Source of the DNA: Epiperipatus broadwayi
Lineage: Eukaryota > Onychophora > Udeonychophora > Euonychophora > Peripatidae
Direction: 5' to 3'
Length of the DNA stretch: 64,000 nucleotides
Assembly: GCA_028023455.1 (NCBI GenBank)
Contig: JAQFVV010012546.1
Location: 1,443,501-1,507,500, forward strand
Position 1 is the first letter of the stretch, and each line of letters begins with the position of its first letter. The translations under genes and the position numbers were made by a program. Below the pieces are notes generated by a model that saw nothing but the letters and a program-made list of their open reading frames with translations, did no database searches and was not told where the DNA came from. Below are positions 61,130 through 64,000 of this stretch, in pieces.

Positions 61130-61242
61130 TTTTTTTTTTCATATGTCATAGCATCGGCCGGGAGGCGATCCCACAACCGTCTGCAACTGACTACTTGCTT
61201 GCAAGGCTGCTGCGCTGACCTCTCGGCTAACAACGCTTGACA
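61130..61242 (-). repeat. tRNA-derived SINE
   Basis: The minus strand starts GTCAAGCGTTGTTAGCCGAG and reads AGAGGTCAGCGCAGCAGCC (A box and anticodon arm), then TTGTGGGATCGCCTCCCGG (B box altered), TATGACATATG and an A tail. It is the same subfamily as the 28049 copy. Confidence 0.8.
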
Positions 61243-61879
61243 AACTTTATATGCGAAAGTTCAAAATAATGCAAATTTTGAAATACCTCCATAAGTAATT
61301 AATCTTCGCTTATAAACTGTTATGTATAATAATAGAACATTTTCCTAGATTTTATAATTTAAAATTTTAAAAGACTTTTAATATGTTCTTTAATAATTAA
61401 AACTCAGCTACCATGTAAGTAATCAAATGACCAATTATATATATAAATAGACCGCAATAGAGAATAAAGTGCAATATTATTTTTTAAAAAAAAATCAAAA
61501 ATATACTTTCAGCACATTAACATCATACATTTATTTTTTAAAAAAAATGAATATAATCAGATTATGATCCTAATGCATTGTAGGAATACTTGCTTGTTTT
61601 TTTTATAATTATTTTGTATTTTCTCAGAGGTAGTGTCATATTATTTACAATAATAACATGAATTTGCAGAGTTTTATATGGACATATTAAAGTCCTATAC
61701 ATAGGGGGTCACAATAACAAAGTTATCATGGATCTAACAATAATATTATCATCAACAAGGGCATGAGTGTCACATCACCAGATTTTCAATGATATGGTTG
61801 GCTGAAGAGTTGGAGGGTGGAACAGATTGAAGCCTGCACCTTAAAGATTGAAGGTTTGCCATAAAATGAGCAATGAATA
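61243..61879. other. No gene seen
   Basis: AT-rich, with slightly GC-richer sequence at 61740-61860 that may be an extension of the dispersed repeat starting at 61880. Confidence 0.4.
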
Positions 61880-62075
61880 TATATGTGTGTGGAAAATAAT
61901 GATCTGGACCAAATGATGAATGTTTCAGCATGAAATATATATATATATATAAATATTGGGAATTATATTTTTCACATGTATGTGGTCATGTGTATCTGTT
62001 ATATAAGATGGATTGGATAATTGTAAAGAGCTTGAAATTCTGAGTTCAAATCCCTTCTAATTAAAAAAATATATA
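61880..62075 (+). repeat. Relative of the 39443 hairpin family with B-box-like tail
   Basis: Shares GATCTGGACCAAATGATGAATG, CAGCATGAAATATATATA and CACATGTATGTGGTCATGTGTATCTG with the 39443 and 40505 copies. It then continues into GAGCTTGAAATTCTGAGTTCAAATCCCTTCT, where GTTCAAATCCC matches a Pol III B box. That tail is absent from the hairpin at 39443. Confidence 0.5.
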
Positions 62076-63179
62076 TTTATAATAAACTCAACACATACAA
62101 ATATATATATATTATTGCCTTCAATATTATTCTTTTATTCTTTCTTTATAAACGGCTGTTGGAGACGCCTTTGTACTGCAGTGGTATATTTATTAAAAAG
62201 TATATTTTATTTTATTATATTGAAATAAGTACACCTTGTATATAGATCTCTACACACATATGTATATAATATACAGTTATATACTCATTAAAACATTATT
62301 TGTGTTCTCTCTCCTCTCCCTCTTTTTCTTTATATATATATAAGATTTAACTATAAATTATTCTAAACTGTAAATGAGATTTTATTACTTTGTGGTAATC
62401 AGTTATGCATTTGGTGAAATATACTGTATAATATTATTATAAAAACTAGAAAAAATAATTGTCTTTGCTTTCCAAAACCATGCACTTTTAATCACACGGT
62501 TCCAGTGCCTGATAACAACTAGTGCACTCACTTGATGAGTGGAGCTAAAAGATAAGTTGACTGATTCTGCACAACCTCAACTAAAAGCAGTTAACCTTTT
62601 AAATCTCAAATGCAGGCAAAATATCTTCATACATCAGGATTAGGAATTAACAAAAAAAAAAACTTATCTTTTTAAAAAGTATATATACCATCAAAAAATA
62701 AAATGATAAATTTTATTTAAAATTATGTTAATATAAAGCATAGTATTAACAACTTAATTCAGAATTCTGCTTTTATCATTCACAATTTAAATTTGTTAAG
62801 ACTTGATAAGATGTTGCCATTTGTTTAATCACATGATAAAAGCATTGATTTTTTTTTTTTTAAAAAAAAAAAAAGATAAATGACTTCTAAAATGTTCTTT
62901 AAAAAAACTGAATTAATAAAGGGTATTAGATTTAACTTAAATATATAAAGTTATAATAGATTTTTGTATACTATATACATATAGAATGTAAAATATTTTA
63001 TGGTATTACAACTTGCAAAACTGCTTGCTATGCTCTGAAGTTTGAATCCAGATAAAAAATAAAAATAATTGTAGATTGTTAAGAATTTAGCGAGTAGATT
63101 GAGTTGTGAATTTTTAATTGTTCCTCTGTGAAAAGATTCAGGAATTCATTTTCTTCTCTGGATAATTCAAACATATATG

Positions 63180-63480
63180 AAACGGTTCGGGTTTTTCACC
63201 AGAAGAGGGGAAACATATCTAACCTATGGTCGAACCTAGGGTCTTCTGGTAGGATGCTATGAATGGCACAATCAAGTACCTAACCTAAGATCATATCTAA
63301 CTCCAATGGGTTAGCTCTAAGTTTACACATTAAATTTAAATACAATTTGGGCTAGTTCATCCATACTTCACTCTTGTTTTGGGCTCCATTATGCCTGAGT
63401 ATTCAAACTCAGGGATAAATCTGTCTGATTTTTTAAGGGTGAATTTACACTAGGTAGTGACTACTGCACCTCTGTAGAGT
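63180..63480. repeat. Diverged dispersed repeat, copy B
   Basis: Counterpart of 4741-5010, with ordered shared blocks (CTTCTGGTAGGATGC, a TCTAACTCCAATGGGTTAGCTC region, AACTCAGGGATAAAT, AAGGGTGAATTTACA). Unknown family; no coding frame. Confidence 0.45.
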
Positions 63481-63544
63481 TCAAATTGATTTAAAGATAC
63501 ATCTAAGCATAATACTGTATCATTATATAAGAATGATTTTTAGG

Positions 63545-63637
63545 CCCCCCCCCCCCCCACAACCCCAAAACAACAAGAGGGGAGAGGTAACCCCCCCCCC
63601 CCCCCTTTTTTAAAATAGACACAATGAAGGGGGGGGG
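63545..63637. repeat. Clustered poly-C and poly-G tracts
   Basis: Within 93 bases there is a run of 14 C, a run of 15 C (63591-63605) and a run of 9 G (63629-63637), in DNA that is otherwise about three quarters A+T. It may be a genuine i-motif/G-quadruplex-capable site or a sequencing/assembly artefact. Confidence 0.8.
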
Positions 63638-64000
63638 TTGTTTTTTTTTTATTTTATAAAAAAAAATTTGTAGTATGAGAAGGATATGTGGGTTTTAAGA
63701 TGAGATGTTTGTATATATATATATCCAGTTATAAGTTAATAAATGGATGTATAAATGATTTTGATAAAGGTAACAACATTTATTAAATTATAAAACAAAA
63801 ATTCAAAACTCTTTAACATGATAAAAAAATATAATTGTGTGTGTCAAGGATGTATTTCTACCATATCAATGATTAAATGTGTTTACTATTCCAACCATTA
63901 ATAATCATAGAGATACATCACAAGGTACTAATTATTTGCAAAGCAGATAAAAATAGTAAACAAAAATCATTACTAAATTGACCACAAATCTAACTAACTA

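Overview
The window looks like AT-rich (roughly three quarters A+T by eye), gene-poor, repeat-dominated genomic DNA from a eukaryote, most likely an invertebrate animal. Three things point that way. There are Penelope-like elements with GIY-YIG endonuclease remnants, short tRNA-derived SINEs with target-site duplications, and a BED-finger hAT transposase of the GTF2IRD2/ZBED5 type. The lineage cannot be fixed from the sequence: a mollusc, cnidarian, annelid or chelicerate would all be compatible. I found no convincing host protein-coding exon, rRNA gene or functional tRNA gene. Everything recognisable is a mobile element or a relic of one.

Layout. 1-8 kb: unannotatable AT-rich DNA with small palindromes, a 30-bp tandem duplication, a dimeric ~346-bp repeat (3055-3510) and a fold-back element (7213-7333). 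8.07-10.04 kb: a decayed LINE endonuclease/RT (+) abutting a decayed Penelope-like RT (-). 10.85-17.67 kb: the best-preserved element, an LTR retrotransposon derivative with two nearly identical ~2.2-kb LTRs, an AAAG target-site duplication and a tRNA-Lys-type primer binding site. Its short interior is mostly a diverged, inverted copy of its own LTR. 20.4 kb: a long (ATT)n array. 22.5-23.7 kb: a possible 1.1-kb TIR element. 24-29 kb: tRNA-derived SINEs and a perfect-looking hairpin MITE. 29.7-32.5 kb: a hAT transposon relic. 33.9-34.9 kb: a possible solo LTR. 37-40 kb: two hairpin MITEs and a SINE. 40.67-41.80 kb: two 3' ends of a Penelope-like element in head-to-head inverted orientation, each carrying a candidate hammerhead ribozyme. 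45-49 kb: a MITE relative, a SINE, a second dimeric ~350-bp repeat, a Penelope-like RT relic, (TA)n and a LINE RT relic. 53.7-56.7 kb: the 5' half of a LINE (ORF1 with zinc knuckle, then APE-type endonuclease). 59.5-60.4 kb: the 3' end of a LINE on the minus strand. 61-64 kb: more SINEs, dispersed repeats and a cluster of homopolymeric C/G runs.

Working interpretation. This is a graveyard in which autonomous LINEs (RTE/CR1-like), Penelope-like elements, a hAT transposon and an LTR element supplied machinery to non-autonomous passengers (tRNA SINEs, MITEs and an LTR derivative with no coding interior). The two most unusual objects are the LTR element whose interior is an inverted LTR, and the head-to-head Penelope pair with its ribozyme-like motif.
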